DNA from: Novosphingobium sp.
GTDB taxonomy: Bacteria > Pseudomonadota > Alphaproteobacteria > Sphingomonadales > Sphingomonadaceae
Assembly: GCA_021299075.1 (NCBI GenBank)
Contig: JAJTFU010000094.1
Location: 1-21,703, forward strand
Length of the DNA: 21,703 bases
Direction: 5' to 3'
Below the pieces are notes generated by a model. The model worked only from the letters and a program-made list of their open reading frames with translations. It made no database searches and was not told where the DNA came from. Shown here piece by piece: positions 7,765-15,816 of this stretch (position 1 is its first letter; each line of letters begins with the position of its first letter). A program made the translations under genes and the position numbers.

Positions 7765-8988
7765 CTATTTCTGTCTGCGCCCATAAGTCAGGTTGCGCCA
7801 CAGTCGCTCCATTGGTCCCATGGCGTGATGAGCCAGCCACCAGCGCGAGAACACCACCTGGCAAGCGAAGATTGTCAGGGCAATGGCATAGATCCCCAAG
7901 GGCCTGACCTGTCCAATCAGCCCGAAGCCAACGCCATAGAACAGCACGATCCCGATCAGCGTATGGCTCAGATAATTGGTCAGCGCCATCCGCCCTGGCG
8001 CGGCGAACAGTTCCAGCACGCCGCGCGCGCGGGGCCAGGCCAGGAGGAAGGCAGCCCCATAGGCGAGGGCCATGGGCACTGTACCTAGCAGCGACGGCCA
8101 GTCGGCCTGTCCCTGCTTGGGTAGCAGGGCATAGGCCAGAGTCGGCGGTAGCCCCAGTAGCAAGCCTGCCAGCAAGGTGCGGCGCAGCAGTGTCCGGTCA
8201 CCGGGCAAGCGCCCGGATGCAAACCAGCGGCCCACAATCAGCCCCAGCAGCATGATCCCCAGCACTTTGGGGATACGCCAGGTTTCGACCTTTAGCCCCC
8301 AGGCATAGATTGAACCGCTGCCAATCCAGGCAGCCAACTGGTCCCACCGGCCGCTCGCCAGTATTGCCACCCCATTGTCAGCTGTAATTCGTGTGCCAAA
8401 CGCCAGAGCAACTGCATCGCTCAGCGCGTAGAGTGCGGCATGCGACGCCCAGCCCAGCGCGGCGAAGAGCGCGCGCGCCGCGAAAGGAACGACGAAAATG
8501 AGCAGGACGGCCGCGATGGCGAGCCGGGTCTCGCTCCAGCGAATGAACAGCGGCAGGATCAGCCCCATCAGCGCATAGAGCGTCAGGATATCGCCATCCC
8601 AGATCAGACAGGAATGGATCAGGCCGATCCCCAGCAGCACCAGCACGCGCCGCCGGTAGATAGCCAGTCCATTGCCGCCACGCCCTTCGATTCGCGCCAG
8701 CTGAAGTGCGAATCCAGCCCCGAACAGCAGCGAGAACAGCGTGTAGAACTTTCCGGCGACCACCAGATGGTGGAACCGGTACTGCCACAAGGCATCGTCC
8801 GCCCCGGCTAGAGCCAATTGCTGGTCCTTGGTCATCAGGCCCCAGCCCGACCAGACCAGGATATTGGCGAGCAAAATCCCAAGCAGCGCAAAACCGCGCA
8901 GCGCGTCTAGCGCCTCGATCCGCTCGGCCGCAGTGGCCGCAGCTGGCTTTGCTAGATCGTCACGGTCCCCGTTATGCATGTCACGCAT
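7765..8988 (-). CDS. DUF418 (YeiB-like) multi-pass membrane protein
   Basis: This is a 407-residue integral membrane protein. The N-terminal signature ERIEALDALRGFALLGILLAN and the C-terminal FAAPGRMALTNYLSHTLIG segment are the conserved blocks of the DUF418/YeiB family. About nine to ten hydrophobic helices are visible, with GKFYTLFSLLFGAGFALQL in the first half. Family function is unknown; transport or acyl-transfer roles have been suggested for relatives. The first ATG at 8988 lies inside the last 37 nt of the upstream phzF remnant; an ATG at 8979 (residue 4) is also possible. It is the last gene of a minus-strand cluster. Confidence 0.88.
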   Translation of the reverse strand: MRDMHNGDRDDLAKPAAATAAERIEALDALRGFALLGILLANILVWSGWGLMTKDQQLALAGADDALWQYRFHHLVVAGKFYTLFSLLFGAGFALQLARIEGRGGNGLAIYRRRVLVLLGIGLIHSCLIWDGDILTLYALMGLILPLFIRWSETRLAIAAVLLIFVVPFAARALFAALGWASHAALYALSDAVALAFGTRITADNGVAILASGRWDQLAAWIGSGSIYAWGLKVETWRIPKVLGIMLLGLIVGRWFASGRLPGDRTLLRRTLLAGLLLGLPPTLAYALLPKQGQADWPSLLGTVPMALAYGAAFLLAWPRARGVLELFAAPGRMALTNYLSHTLIGIVLFYGVGFGLIGQVRPLGIYAIALTIFACQVVFSRWWLAHHAMGPMERLWRNLTYGRRQK

Positions 8989-9651
8989 TGCCCCCCGACA
9001 TGGATGCTAGACCCTTCAAAGCGGATGTCGATCCAGCCATCGCGGCCAACCTGGCGCCCCTGGCTGGCGCGGTAGCTGTCGCCATCGCCGACTTGCCCGG
9101 CGTTCAGGCGGAATGCCGCCGCCGCACCATTGCCGCTGCCGCAGACGGGATCCTCGGGGATGCCATCGCCGGGGGCAAAGCTACGGACCACCACGCGGTC
9201 ACCTTCGACGGCATAAAGCGTAGCGCCGGTCCAACCCTTCGGCCCGTAATAGGCGGCCAATCGCGCTTCATCGTGCGCCAGGTTTTCCAGCGCCGCGATA
9301 CCATCCACTTCGGCCACCAGCCAGACTGGCCCGACATCGACCGCCTGGGCCGCGCCCTTGACCGGGGCATTGATCCAGGCTGTCGCTTCCGGGTCGGTGA
9401 GCTCGGTCAGAGCATAGCGCGGCAGCCGGAATGAGAGACGATCGGCGCCAATGGTCAGTTCCACCAGCCCGACGGCGCATTCCTGCACCAGCCGGCCATC
9501 CGAGGGCGTTGCGATCCCAGCCTCAGGCAGCCATGGCCTGCATCTGCTCGGTGCTCAGTCCTTCCCCATCGAGCACCACGGCCACGGGATTGCCCATCAG
9601 CGGCACGGCGGTGAAGACATCGACTTGGGCGAAGCGGCGGGAAGCGGGCAT
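8952..9651 (-). pseudogene. PhzF-family isomerase/epimerase, broken by an internal out-of-frame deletion
   Basis: Two fragments of one PhzF-family gene lie in different frames. The N-terminal fragment (9651-9523, 42 residues) reads MPASRRFAQVDVFTAVPL, then MGNPVAVVLDG, and stops after MQAMAA. The C-terminal fragment (to 8952) resumes at about DGRLVQECAVGLVEL and carries EDPVCGSGNGAAAAF, the conserved second-domain motif, ending with GGQCVTCITGTV. About 50 residues expected between them are missing, including the NLSET-type segment with the catalytic glutamate (Glu45 in PhzF) and the GHPT loop. A single base error cannot account for this: sequence is absent and the frame changes. The start lies 5 nt after the DUF6265 stop. 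The C-terminal piece alone would lack the catalytic residue. Confidence 0.85.
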
Positions 9652-9656
9652 GGTAC

Positions 9657-10118
9657 TCAATCCTGCGGGGGGATTACGGGGCGGTAATTCCAGCGCATCG
9701 CCTGGCTGCCATCGATCTTGGAGATCTCGGCCATCAGCAGCTTGCCCTGCCGCCAATAGCGGATGCGCTGCGGGTAATCGTGGGCGGGATTGGCGAATTC
9801 GATCGCTTCCTCACTCACGAGGACCATCGGAAACTCGGACGCGGGCTTGCCCTGCGGCTGGGCCAGAAAGCTGATCGTACCATCCGGTTTCTGGCGGATT
9901 TGCGCGAGTTCCCAGCTATTGAGCCGCGGGCCGAAGCCGGTGCGAGCGATCCCCAGCATCAAGCCGCCGCGGGCATCGGTCCAGACTTCGTCCGACCAGC
10001 TGGCCCCGTCCTCGGTCATCCAGGTGCCCGCCATCCATTCCGGCAGGCTACGCGCCACGCTCTGAGCGCCCAGCGGCGTGGAGAGCAGGAGCAATACGGG
10101 CAGGAACAGCTTCTTCAT
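9657..10118 (-). CDS. DUF6265-family secreted protein
   Basis: The ATG at 10118 gives a 153-residue protein beginning MKKLFLPVLLLLSTPLGAQ, a clear Sec signal peptide with likely cleavage after the AQ-containing region near residue 20; an upstream in-frame ATG at 10136 would add six residues. The mature part matches the DUF6265 pattern: LPEWMAGTWM, the WSDEVWTDARGGLMLGIART block, FLAQPQGKPASEF, and EFANPAHDYPQRIRYWRQG near the C-terminus. The fold should be a small beta-barrel in the periplasm. No biochemical function is established for the family. It sits in the minus-strand cluster after the EamA transporter and 5 nt before the phzF remnant. Confidence 0.82.
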   Translation of the reverse strand: MKKLFLPVLLLLSTPLGAQSVARSLPEWMAGTWMTEDGASWSDEVWTDARGGLMLGIARTGFGPRLNSWELAQIRQKPDGTISFLAQPQGKPASEFPMVLVSEEAIEFANPAHDYPQRIRYWRQGKLLMAEISKIDGSQAMRWNYRPVIPPQD

Positions 10119-10156
10119 CACGGCGACCCCGGACATGGCGAAGCGGTCGTTTTAGC

Positions 10157-10191
10157 GGCCTTCCCGCGCAGGCCAAGCGTGTTGTCACGCT
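10157..10191 (-). other. Tandem hairpins between the EamA transporter and DUF6265 genes
   Basis: Read on the minus strand, AGCGTG-ACAA-CACGCT (10191-10176) is a perfect 6-bp stem with a tetraloop. It is followed by GGCCT/AGGCC (10174-10157) around an 8-nt loop, then CGCTAAAACG. The pair lies in the 92-nt gap after the transporter stop. It may be an attenuator or a transcript-processing element; no long T-run follows, so a strong terminator is unlikely. Confidence 0.4.
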
Positions 10192-10210
10192 GTTCGTCGA
10201 GCGATTTCGC

Positions 10211-11128
10211 CTAGTCGCTCTCGGCTGGCTCCTTCACCAGCCCTGCCCGCCACAGGTAAAGCCCGGCGGCAACGATCACGCCCGCACCCAGCAGGGTCCA
10301 GCCATCGGGGTGGTCGCCAAACCAGGCCCAGCCGATCACGCTGGCGACCAGCAGCTGGACGTAAGACATCGGCGCGACCTTGGCCGCGCCGGCCTGCGTG
10401 GTGCCCAGATAGACCAGCCAATGCGCGCAGCTGGCCGTCACCGCCACCACGGCGCAGCGGGCCACTACGGTCCAGTCGGGTATACCAATCGCAAAACGCT
10501 CGATCCCGGTCAGGGCGAACAGTGGCGCGGCAATGATCAGAATCGGCGCGGCATAGGCGGCAACGACAAATTGCATGGCAAGGCCCGATGCCTGCCCCGC
10601 GACATAGCGGTTGCCGATAATCAGCAGGGCAAAAGTCATCGCCGAAAAGACTGGCAGGACCGCCCACCAGCCGGCTTCAGCTAGGTTCGGTCGTAGCACG
10701 ATCAAGACCCCCACGAAGGCGATAGCAGAGGCGATCCAGGTTTCCTTGCGCGCCGGCTCGCCCAGCAGAATGGCCGCAAACAGCGCGGTGAACATCGGGC
10801 TGGTAAAGCCCAGCGATGTTGCCGTGGCGAGCGGCAGAACGAACAACGAAGTGAAGAAGATCGTTGAGGAAATTGCCAAGGCGAGGCCCCTGCCCGCCTG
10901 CGGCCAGCGCCACATCTGACGCATCGCGACCATCCCTTCGCGCCACGCCAGCAAGACCCCCAGCCCCACCGCGGCAATGCTGAACCGCAGCGCGGCGATC
11001 GCCACCGGCGACCACTGGCCCGCCATGGTCTTGATCACGCCATCGCCCACCGACAGCACGGCGAACCCTGCGAGGGCAAAAAATAGTCCGAGAGAGTGGT
11101 CTTGTTTCAAGCGGTTCGCATAGGCCAA
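10211..11128 (-). CDS. DMT-superfamily transporter (EamA domains)
   Basis: The protein of about 305 residues is predominantly hydrophobic with about ten transmembrane helices in two EamA repeats (about residues 12-145 and 155-295). Typical features are the FALAGFAVLSVGDGVIKTMAG start, WSPVAIAALRF in the first repeat, and VAPMSYVQLLVASVIGWAWFGD in the second, matching the conserved penultimate-helix region. Members of this superfamily export or import small metabolites such as amino acids; the substrate here is unknown. The start is uncertain: the frame opens at a TTG (11128) with no ATG near the N-terminus, and a second TTG lies at residue 7. It is the first gene of the minus-strand cluster and diverges from the glycosyltransferase operon. 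Confidence 0.88.
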   Translation of the reverse strand: MAYANRLKQDHSLGLFFALAGFAVLSVGDGVIKTMAGQWSPVAIAALRFSIAAVGLGVLLAWREGMVAMRQMWRWPQAGRGLALAISSTIFFTSLFVLPLATATSLGFTSPMFTALFAAILLGEPARKETWIASAIAFVGVLIVLRPNLAEAGWWAVLPVFSAMTFALLIIGNRYVAGQASGLAMQFVVAAYAAPILIIAAPLFALTGIERFAIGIPDWTVVARCAVVAVTASCAHWLVYLGTTQAGAAKVAPMSYVQLLVASVIGWAWFGDHPDGWTLLGAGVIVAAGLYLWRAGLVKEPAESD

Positions 11129-11159
11129 GCCAAGGAGATCTGCCAGCCTCCAGCCAAAC

Positions 11160-11174
11160 TTTACCCGACGTTAA
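11160..11174. promoter_or_regulatory. CtrA-like site TTTA-N7-TTAA before the glycosylation operon
   Basis: TTTA (11160-11163), seven bases, then TTAA (11171-11174) matches the alphaproteobacterial CtrA consensus TTAA-N7-TTAA at seven of eight positions. It sits 56 nt upstream of the GT2 start, in the 102-nt region shared with the divergent transporter gene. Such a match can occur by chance, though TA-rich words are rare in this GC-rich sequence. Confidence 0.4.
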
Positions 11175-11230
11175 GCATAGTTTCCTATTCAGGCGGTCAC
11201 TCGAGGGGACAAGGCGGGCGCCAAGCAGCG

Positions 11231-12223
11231 ATGACCAAGCTGATCATCCAGATACCGTGCTATAACGAGGCCGAAAGCCTGCCGGAGACGCTTGTCGCCC
11301 TGCCCCGACGTATTCCTGGGATCGACACGATCGAGTTTCTGGTCATCGACGATGGCAGCCACGACGGCACCAGCGACGTTGCCCGCCGCTATGGCGTCCA
11401 GCACGTGGTGCGCCACCGCCGCAATCGGGGTCTGGCCGCAGCCTTTCAGACCGGGATCGACGCCGCGCTGGCCGCCGGGGCCGATATCATTGTCAATACG
11501 GACGCCGATGGACAGTATGCCGGTGAAGACATCGCCCTGCTCGTCGCGCCCGTCGTAACTGGCCAAGCTGATATCGTTGTGGGCGATCGCGGAGTGGGCG
11601 ACAATGCCCACTTTGGTCCGATCAAGCGGCGGTTGCAGCGCTTCGGTAGCGCTGTGGTCCGGCGCCTGTCCGGGACCGATATCACGGATGCGGTCAGCGG
11701 ATTCCGGGCGATCAGCCGTGAGGCAGCGCAGCGCATCACCATCACTACCGAATTCTCCTATACTACCGATATGCTGATCCAGGCCGGCAAGAAACGGCTT
11801 CGGATCACGTCGGTGCCGATCCGCACCAACCGCACCGAGCGCCCCAGCCGGTTGTTCAAATCGATTCCTCAGTTCATCGTCCGCCAGCTGGTGACGATGT
11901 TGCGCGCCTATACGACCTACAATCCGCTGCGGGCCTTCCTCGGCACCGGCGCGCTGATCACCATGGTTGGCCTGATCCCGATCATGCGGTTCCTGGTCTA
12001 CTGGTTCATGGGGGATTCCGACGGACACGTGCAGTCCCTGGTACTGGGCGGCTCGCTGCTGGTTCTGGGTGTGATCACGTGCCTGATGGGCGTACTGGCC
12101 GATCTGATCGGGGCGAACCGCAAGTTGATCGAAAAGACGCTGACCGAGGTCAAGCGGCTCGAAGACCGGCTCGAGGCTTATGAAGGCAAACCCGCACCAG
12201 CCAAGCGCCGCCGCGCTGCCTGA
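11231..12223 (+). CDS. GT2 glycosyltransferase with C-terminal membrane tail (DPM1/ArnC-like)
   Basis: The ATG at 11231 gives 330 residues starting directly at the GT-A fold (MTKLIIQIPCYNEAESLPET). The nucleotide-sugar site is visible as VIDDGSHDGT (38-47) and the metal-binding DAD at 91-93 in NTDADGQY. Two membrane helices follow in the AFLGTGALITMVGLIPIMRF and SLVLGGSLLVLGVITCLMGV segments, then a charged coiled-coil-like tail. This arrangement is typical of polyprenyl-phosphate sugar synthases and related surface-glycan enzymes that hand a sugar to a lipid at the inner membrane. It is the first gene of a five-gene plus-strand operon. The open frame extends upstream to 11096, but that part does not look coding. 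Donor and acceptor are unknown. Confidence 0.9.
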   Translation: MTKLIIQIPCYNEAESLPETLVALPRRIPGIDTIEFLVIDDGSHDGTSDVARRYGVQHVVRHRRNRGLAAAFQTGIDAALAAGADIIVNTDADGQYAGEDIALLVAPVVTGQADIVVGDRGVGDNAHFGPIKRRLQRFGSAVVRRLSGTDITDAVSGFRAISREAAQRITITTEFSYTTDMLIQAGKKRLRITSVPIRTNRTERPSRLFKSIPQFIVRQLVTMLRAYTTYNPLRAFLGTGALITMVGLIPIMRFLVYWFMGDSDGHVQSLVLGGSLLVLGVITCLMGVLADLIGANRKLIEKTLTEVKRLEDRLEAYEGKPAPAKRRRAA

Positions 12224-13904
12224 GCGGATGATCGCAACTGTGCCAAGTCAGGCAGTACCAGCGGGCAACCCTGCCTCGTCCGAGCGCGTCGCCTTGCGAA
12301 CGGTTGCCGGAGCGGCTTGCCTGATGCTGATCGCCCACCTTTGGGTGGCGCTGACCCGCAGCATCAACTGGGACGAGTTCCATTATTTCGATCTCATCCG
12401 CCGCTATGCTGCGGGAACGCTCGATGCCCCGCTGCAGACTTTTCATGTTCACTTGTTCAGCTGGCTCCTTGAGCTGCCATTCGAGCCAACCGCACAGGTT
12501 CGCGGCGGACGACTCGTCATGCTGGCCTGCCTGGGCGGTGCGGCGCTGGCGACATATGGCATCGCAGCGCGCTTCGCCTCGCGCCCGGCTGCGGCATTGG
12601 TGGCGCTGGCCTGGCTGACCGGCGGCTTCGTCGTGTGGCATGGCACCGCGTTTCGAACCGACCCGATGGCGACGGTATTGCTGATGGCCTCACTGTGGCT
12701 GCTGGCCTGCCGCGCACTCACCGCGCGCAATGCTCTTGTTGCAGGTGCGCTGGCTGGCCTTGCTGCGCTTATCACGATCAAGTCCGGCCTCTATGCCCCG
12801 GCCTTTGCAGCCATTGCCATGCTGCGGTGGGACCAGGATGGACAACGGGCGGTAATCCGCAGCGCCGCTGTTACTGCGCTTTCAGCACTGACTACCTTCG
12901 CCGTGCTCTACCAATGGCATGCGGGACAATTGATCGCAGCCCCGCCGAATGCCGGTATGGCAGACACCCAATCTGCCTGGTCCACCGTCTTTTCCGAGGG
13001 CATCCTGCCGCGTGCCGATGCGCTGTGGACCCAGATAAAGCTTGCCCCTCACATCTCGTTCCTGATCGCCTTTGCCCCTCTGGCCTGGTGGTTTGCCCGT
13101 TTTGACCGCTCGCGCATGCTCGTGATGATCGGGCTGACGCTGCCGCTGGTAACCGTGCTGATCTATCGCAATGCCTATCCCTACTTTTACGTCTTCGTCC
13201 TGCCGACAGTTTTGGTCGCGACCGCACCGGCGATCGAACTGATCGTCCGGCGCATATCTGCAACCGGATTTGGCCTGCTGCTGACCCTGCTCGGCATTGG
13301 CCTTGCAACCGCTGGCCCGCGCGGCACGCTCGATGGCCAGCGCCAAACAATCGCGGCAGCAAAGCAACTGTTTCCGCAGCCAGTCACCTATATCGACTTT
13401 GCCGGCAGTCTCGGATCGCAGAACCGGGCGACCGACTTCATGCTCTCAGGCTGGGGGCTCAAGAACTATCATGCGCGTGGCATTCCTGAACTGCGCCAGA
13501 TCATGCTGCACAAGACTGTGCCGCTGCTCGTGGTCAATCACCCTGTTCTCGACGCCGCGATGGCTGGCGAGCGGCCCAACGAGCGGCTGATGGATGCTGA
13601 TGCAGCCGCACTGCGAGGCAACTATATTCCGCATTGGGGCCGACTCTACGTGGCTGGCAAGGTTTTCTCGCCGGGCGCAGATCCGATCGAAGCCGAATTC
13701 CTGGTACCGGGACCCTACACGCTTGAAGGCGCTGCCCTTGAGCTTGATGGCAAGGCTTACCGTCCAGGCGATATCATTTCGCTGGACCGCGGGTTCCACC
13801 GGATCGGTGGTTCGCGTGAAGTCCAGGCTACACTGCGGTGGGGGAAGAACCTGCCATGGCCGGCCGAGGCGCCTCTGCCCGTGCCGCCGTTCGACGGGTT
13901 CTGA
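12180..13904 (+). CDS. GT-C-like multi-pass membrane glycosyltransferase (GT39/ArnT-like)
   Basis: The 574-residue protein has roughly ten transmembrane helices and a soluble C-terminal part of about 170 residues. After the first helix (GAACLMLIAHLWVAL) comes NWDEFHYFDLI, with an acidic pair in the first extracytoplasmic loop, where PMT/ArnT enzymes keep their catalytic acid. Such enzymes transfer a sugar from a polyprenyl-phosphate donor on the periplasmic face, which fits the preceding polyprenyl-sugar-synthase-like GT2. The C-terminal region (around GPYTLEGAALELDGKAYRPG) looks beta-rich and is not recognised. ATG 12180 overlaps the GT2 gene by 44 nt; ATG 12228, 4 nt after the GT2 stop, is an equally plausible start. 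The fold class is fairly sure, the reaction is inferred. Confidence 0.8.
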   Translation: MKANPHQPSAAALPERMIATVPSQAVPAGNPASSERVALRTVAGAACLMLIAHLWVALTRSINWDEFHYFDLIRRYAAGTLDAPLQTFHVHLFSWLLELPFEPTAQVRGGRLVMLACLGGAALATYGIAARFASRPAAALVALAWLTGGFVVWHGTAFRTDPMATVLLMASLWLLACRALTARNALVAGALAGLAALITIKSGLYAPAFAAIAMLRWDQDGQRAVIRSAAVTALSALTTFAVLYQWHAGQLIAAPPNAGMADTQSAWSTVFSEGILPRADALWTQIKLAPHISFLIAFAPLAWWFARFDRSRMLVMIGLTLPLVTVLIYRNAYPYFYVFVLPTVLVATAPAIELIVRRISATGFGLLLTLLGIGLATAGPRGTLDGQRQTIAAAKQLFPQPVTYIDFAGSLGSQNRATDFMLSGWGLKNYHARGIPELRQIMLHKTVPLLVVNHPVLDAAMAGERPNERLMDADAAALRGNYIPHWGRLYVAGKVFSPGADPIEAEFLVPGPYTLEGAALELDGKAYRPGDIISLDRGFHRIGGSREVQATLRWGKNLPWPAEAPLPVPPFDGF

Positions 13905-14773
13905 TCGTGGTGGCCGCGCCTATCCACGAATCTGCCTTGCGGCTGCGCGGCCAGCTGGCGCGCTGGCGGCTGCCCCTGCTTGTGGCCGGGGCAGTACTGT
14001 TCACGCTTGGCGCCTGGCTGTCATTGCGCAGTCTCGACCTTTCGCTGGCCTCGCTTCAGCTCGCGCCGCTCGCGGCGCAGCTGGCACTCGCCCCGCTATC
14101 GCTGCTCTATGCAGGGGTTGGCATGCTGCTGCTCGCCCGCGCTGCTGGCCACGCCATGCCGCTCGGCAAGGCGACTGGCTTGTCGGCCTGGGCCACGCTG
14201 GCTGAGGCCTTGCCGCTGCCGGGAGGAGCAATGGTCCGGGCTGGCGCCCTTGTCGCCGAAGGGACGGGCCTGGCTCGCAGTTCGGCGCTGGTGCTGGCCA
14301 ATGCGCTGCTGTGGATCTCGTTCGCCACCCTGAGCTGCGGTGTGGTGCTGCTGACCCACGGGCTGCCCGCCGCTGCCGTGCTCTTGCTCGGTGGTGCGAT
14401 CGGCTCGGCCGCCAGCTTCGGCTGGCTGTCGCGCAGTTCCGGGCCGGCTCTTGCGCTGCAGACGGCTCTGCACCGACTTTCGGGCATGGCCTTGATTGCG
14501 GTGCGGCTATACTTTGCCTTCCTGACGCTGGGGGTCGCCGTTCCGCTGGCCGACACGCTGCCCTTTGCGCTGGCTAACATCGCCGGGTCGGCTGCTTCCA
14601 TCGCTCCGGCTGGACTGGGAATCAGCGAAACGCTTGCCGCCGGTGCCGCCGCCACGGTCAAGGTCGCGCCCGCTGCAGCCTTCCTTGCAGTCGGACTTGA
14701 CCGGTTGATCTGCCTCTCCGCCAGCGGGCTGCTCGCGCTGTTCACCGGCCGGAAGCGGAGCGTAGCGGGATGA
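13856..14773 (+). CDS. Lysylphosphatidylglycerol synthase transmembrane-domain (UPF0104) protein
   Basis: This is a hydrophobic protein of about 305 residues with around eight membrane helices. ALANIAGSAASIAPAGLGISE near residue 250 matches the PGGLG-x-x-E signature of the LPG_synthase_TM family, which includes the flippase domain of MprF. The soluble aminoacyl-transfer domain of MprF is absent. Stand-alone members are often found beside glycosyltransferases and are thought to move lipids or lipid-linked sugars across the membrane. The ATG at 13856 has a purine-rich GGGGGAAG upstream; GTG codons at 13838 and 13907 are alternatives. The first overlaps the preceding gene and the last starts 2 nt after its stop. 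The gene ends in an ATGA overlap with the next gene. Confidence 0.82.
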   Translation: MAGRGASARAAVRRVLIVVAAPIHESALRLRGQLARWRLPLLVAGAVLFTLGAWLSLRSLDLSLASLQLAPLAAQLALAPLSLLYAGVGMLLLARAAGHAMPLGKATGLSAWATLAEALPLPGGAMVRAGALVAEGTGLARSSALVLANALLWISFATLSCGVVLLTHGLPAAAVLLLGGAIGSAASFGWLSRSSGPALALQTALHRLSGMALIAVRLYFAFLTLGVAVPLADTLPFALANIAGSAASIAPAGLGISETLAAGAAATVKVAPAAAFLAVGLDRLICLSASGLLALFTGRKRSVAG

Positions 14774-15816
14774 GCGCGCACCGGTTCCTGGTCTGGGGTA
14801 CTTTTGACACCGGCAAGCCGCGGGTGCGCATGCTGCTGGAGGCGCTGCGCCAGACTGATCCTGCACTTCCGGTAGTCCACCGTAACCCCTGGGCCGGGAT
14901 CGAGGACAAAAGCCAGATCAAGGGCTTCGCTGCCAGAGTGATCGTGTTGCTGCGCTGGTTGCTGGCCTATCCTGTCCTAGTTGCGGCTTATCTGCGCGCA
15001 CCGCGCCACGAGGTCGTCGTGGTTCCCTACCCCGGTAACCTCGACGTGCTGATCCTGTGGCCGCTCGCCCGGCTGCGCGGCGCCAGAATCTGCTGGGACA
15101 TGTTCCTTTCGCTTTACGACACGGCGGTGATTGACCGGGCCATGACCCGGCGCGGTGGGCTGGCGGCGCAGCTCATCTATGCGGCGGAATGGCTTTCGAC
15201 CCGTGCAGCAGACCGGATCCTGCTGGATACCCGCACGCACGCTGAATACGTCGCCGAGCTGTTCGGCCTGCCGGCCGCAAAAGTGGGCGCGTTCCAGGTC
15301 GGGGCTGAAACCGATCTGTTCGTTCGCGCCGATTATGTTCCCGCCGCTGAGCCGCTTGAAGTACTGTTCTATGGCCAGTTCATCCCGCTCCACGGGATCG
15401 ACACAATCGTCGAAGCGATCGCCCTGATTGAGCAGGATTCGTCCGCCCCGACGCTCGCTTTCACGATCGTTGGCCAGGGCCAGGAGCAGCCCAGGATCGA
15501 CGCGCTGATTGCCGCCAGGCAACTGCGGAGCGTCCGACGCATCGCCTGGGTCGAATTCACCGAGCTACCGGCTCTGATCGCTCGCGCCGCGATCTGCCTT
15601 GGCGTTTTTGCACCTGAAGGCAAAGGCACCCGGGTAATCCCGAACAAGGTGTTCCAGATCCTGTCAGTCGGGCGTCCGCTCGTGACCATGGACAGCCCCG
15701 ATCTCGCTGCGCCGTCTCGCGCCGAAGTCATTTACAAATCTGCACTTGCCGCCATGCCCCGCGTCGGGGCAACGACTATCCACACCCAGTTCCTTGCCGC
15801 CACGGAGACCTTGTGA
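14770..15816 (+). CDS. GT4-like glycosyltransferase (GT-B fold)
   Basis: The 348-residue protein has two Rossmann halves. The N-terminal half contains VVVPYPGNLDVLILWPLARL, and a linker region contains the RAADRILLDTRTHAEYVAE segment typical of GT4 enzymes. The C-terminal half has VLFYGQFIPLHGIDTIVEAI, FTIVGQGQE and GTRVIPNKVFQILSVGRPLV, which correspond to the donor-binding loops. No signal peptide is present; a hydrophobic patch near residues 55-75 may hold it at the membrane. It should transfer a sugar from a nucleotide donor on the cytoplasmic side, but the substrate is unknown. ATG 14770 overlaps the preceding stop as ATGA, and the 3' end overlaps the next gene by one base (TGATG), both signs of tight coupling. 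Confidence 0.87.
   Translation: MSAHRFLVWGTFDTGKPRVRMLLEALRQTDPALPVVHRNPWAGIEDKSQIKGFAARVIVLLRWLLAYPVLVAAYLRAPRHEVVVVPYPGNLDVLILWPLARLRGARICWDMFLSLYDTAVIDRAMTRRGGLAAQLIYAAEWLSTRAADRILLDTRTHAEYVAELFGLPAAKVGAFQVGAETDLFVRADYVPAAEPLEVLFYGQFIPLHGIDTIVEAIALIEQDSSAPTLAFTIVGQGQEQPRIDALIAARQLRSVRRIAWVEFTELPALIARAAICLGVFAPEGKGTRVIPNKVFQILSVGRPLVTMDSPDLAAPSRAEVIYKSALAAMPRVGATTIHTQFLAATETL

Noticed and set aside
11189..12028. 279-residue minus-strand open frame opposite the GT2 gene
   Set aside because: It is the reverse frame of an intact glycosyltransferase, with low-complexity composition, no family motif and no ribosome-binding site.
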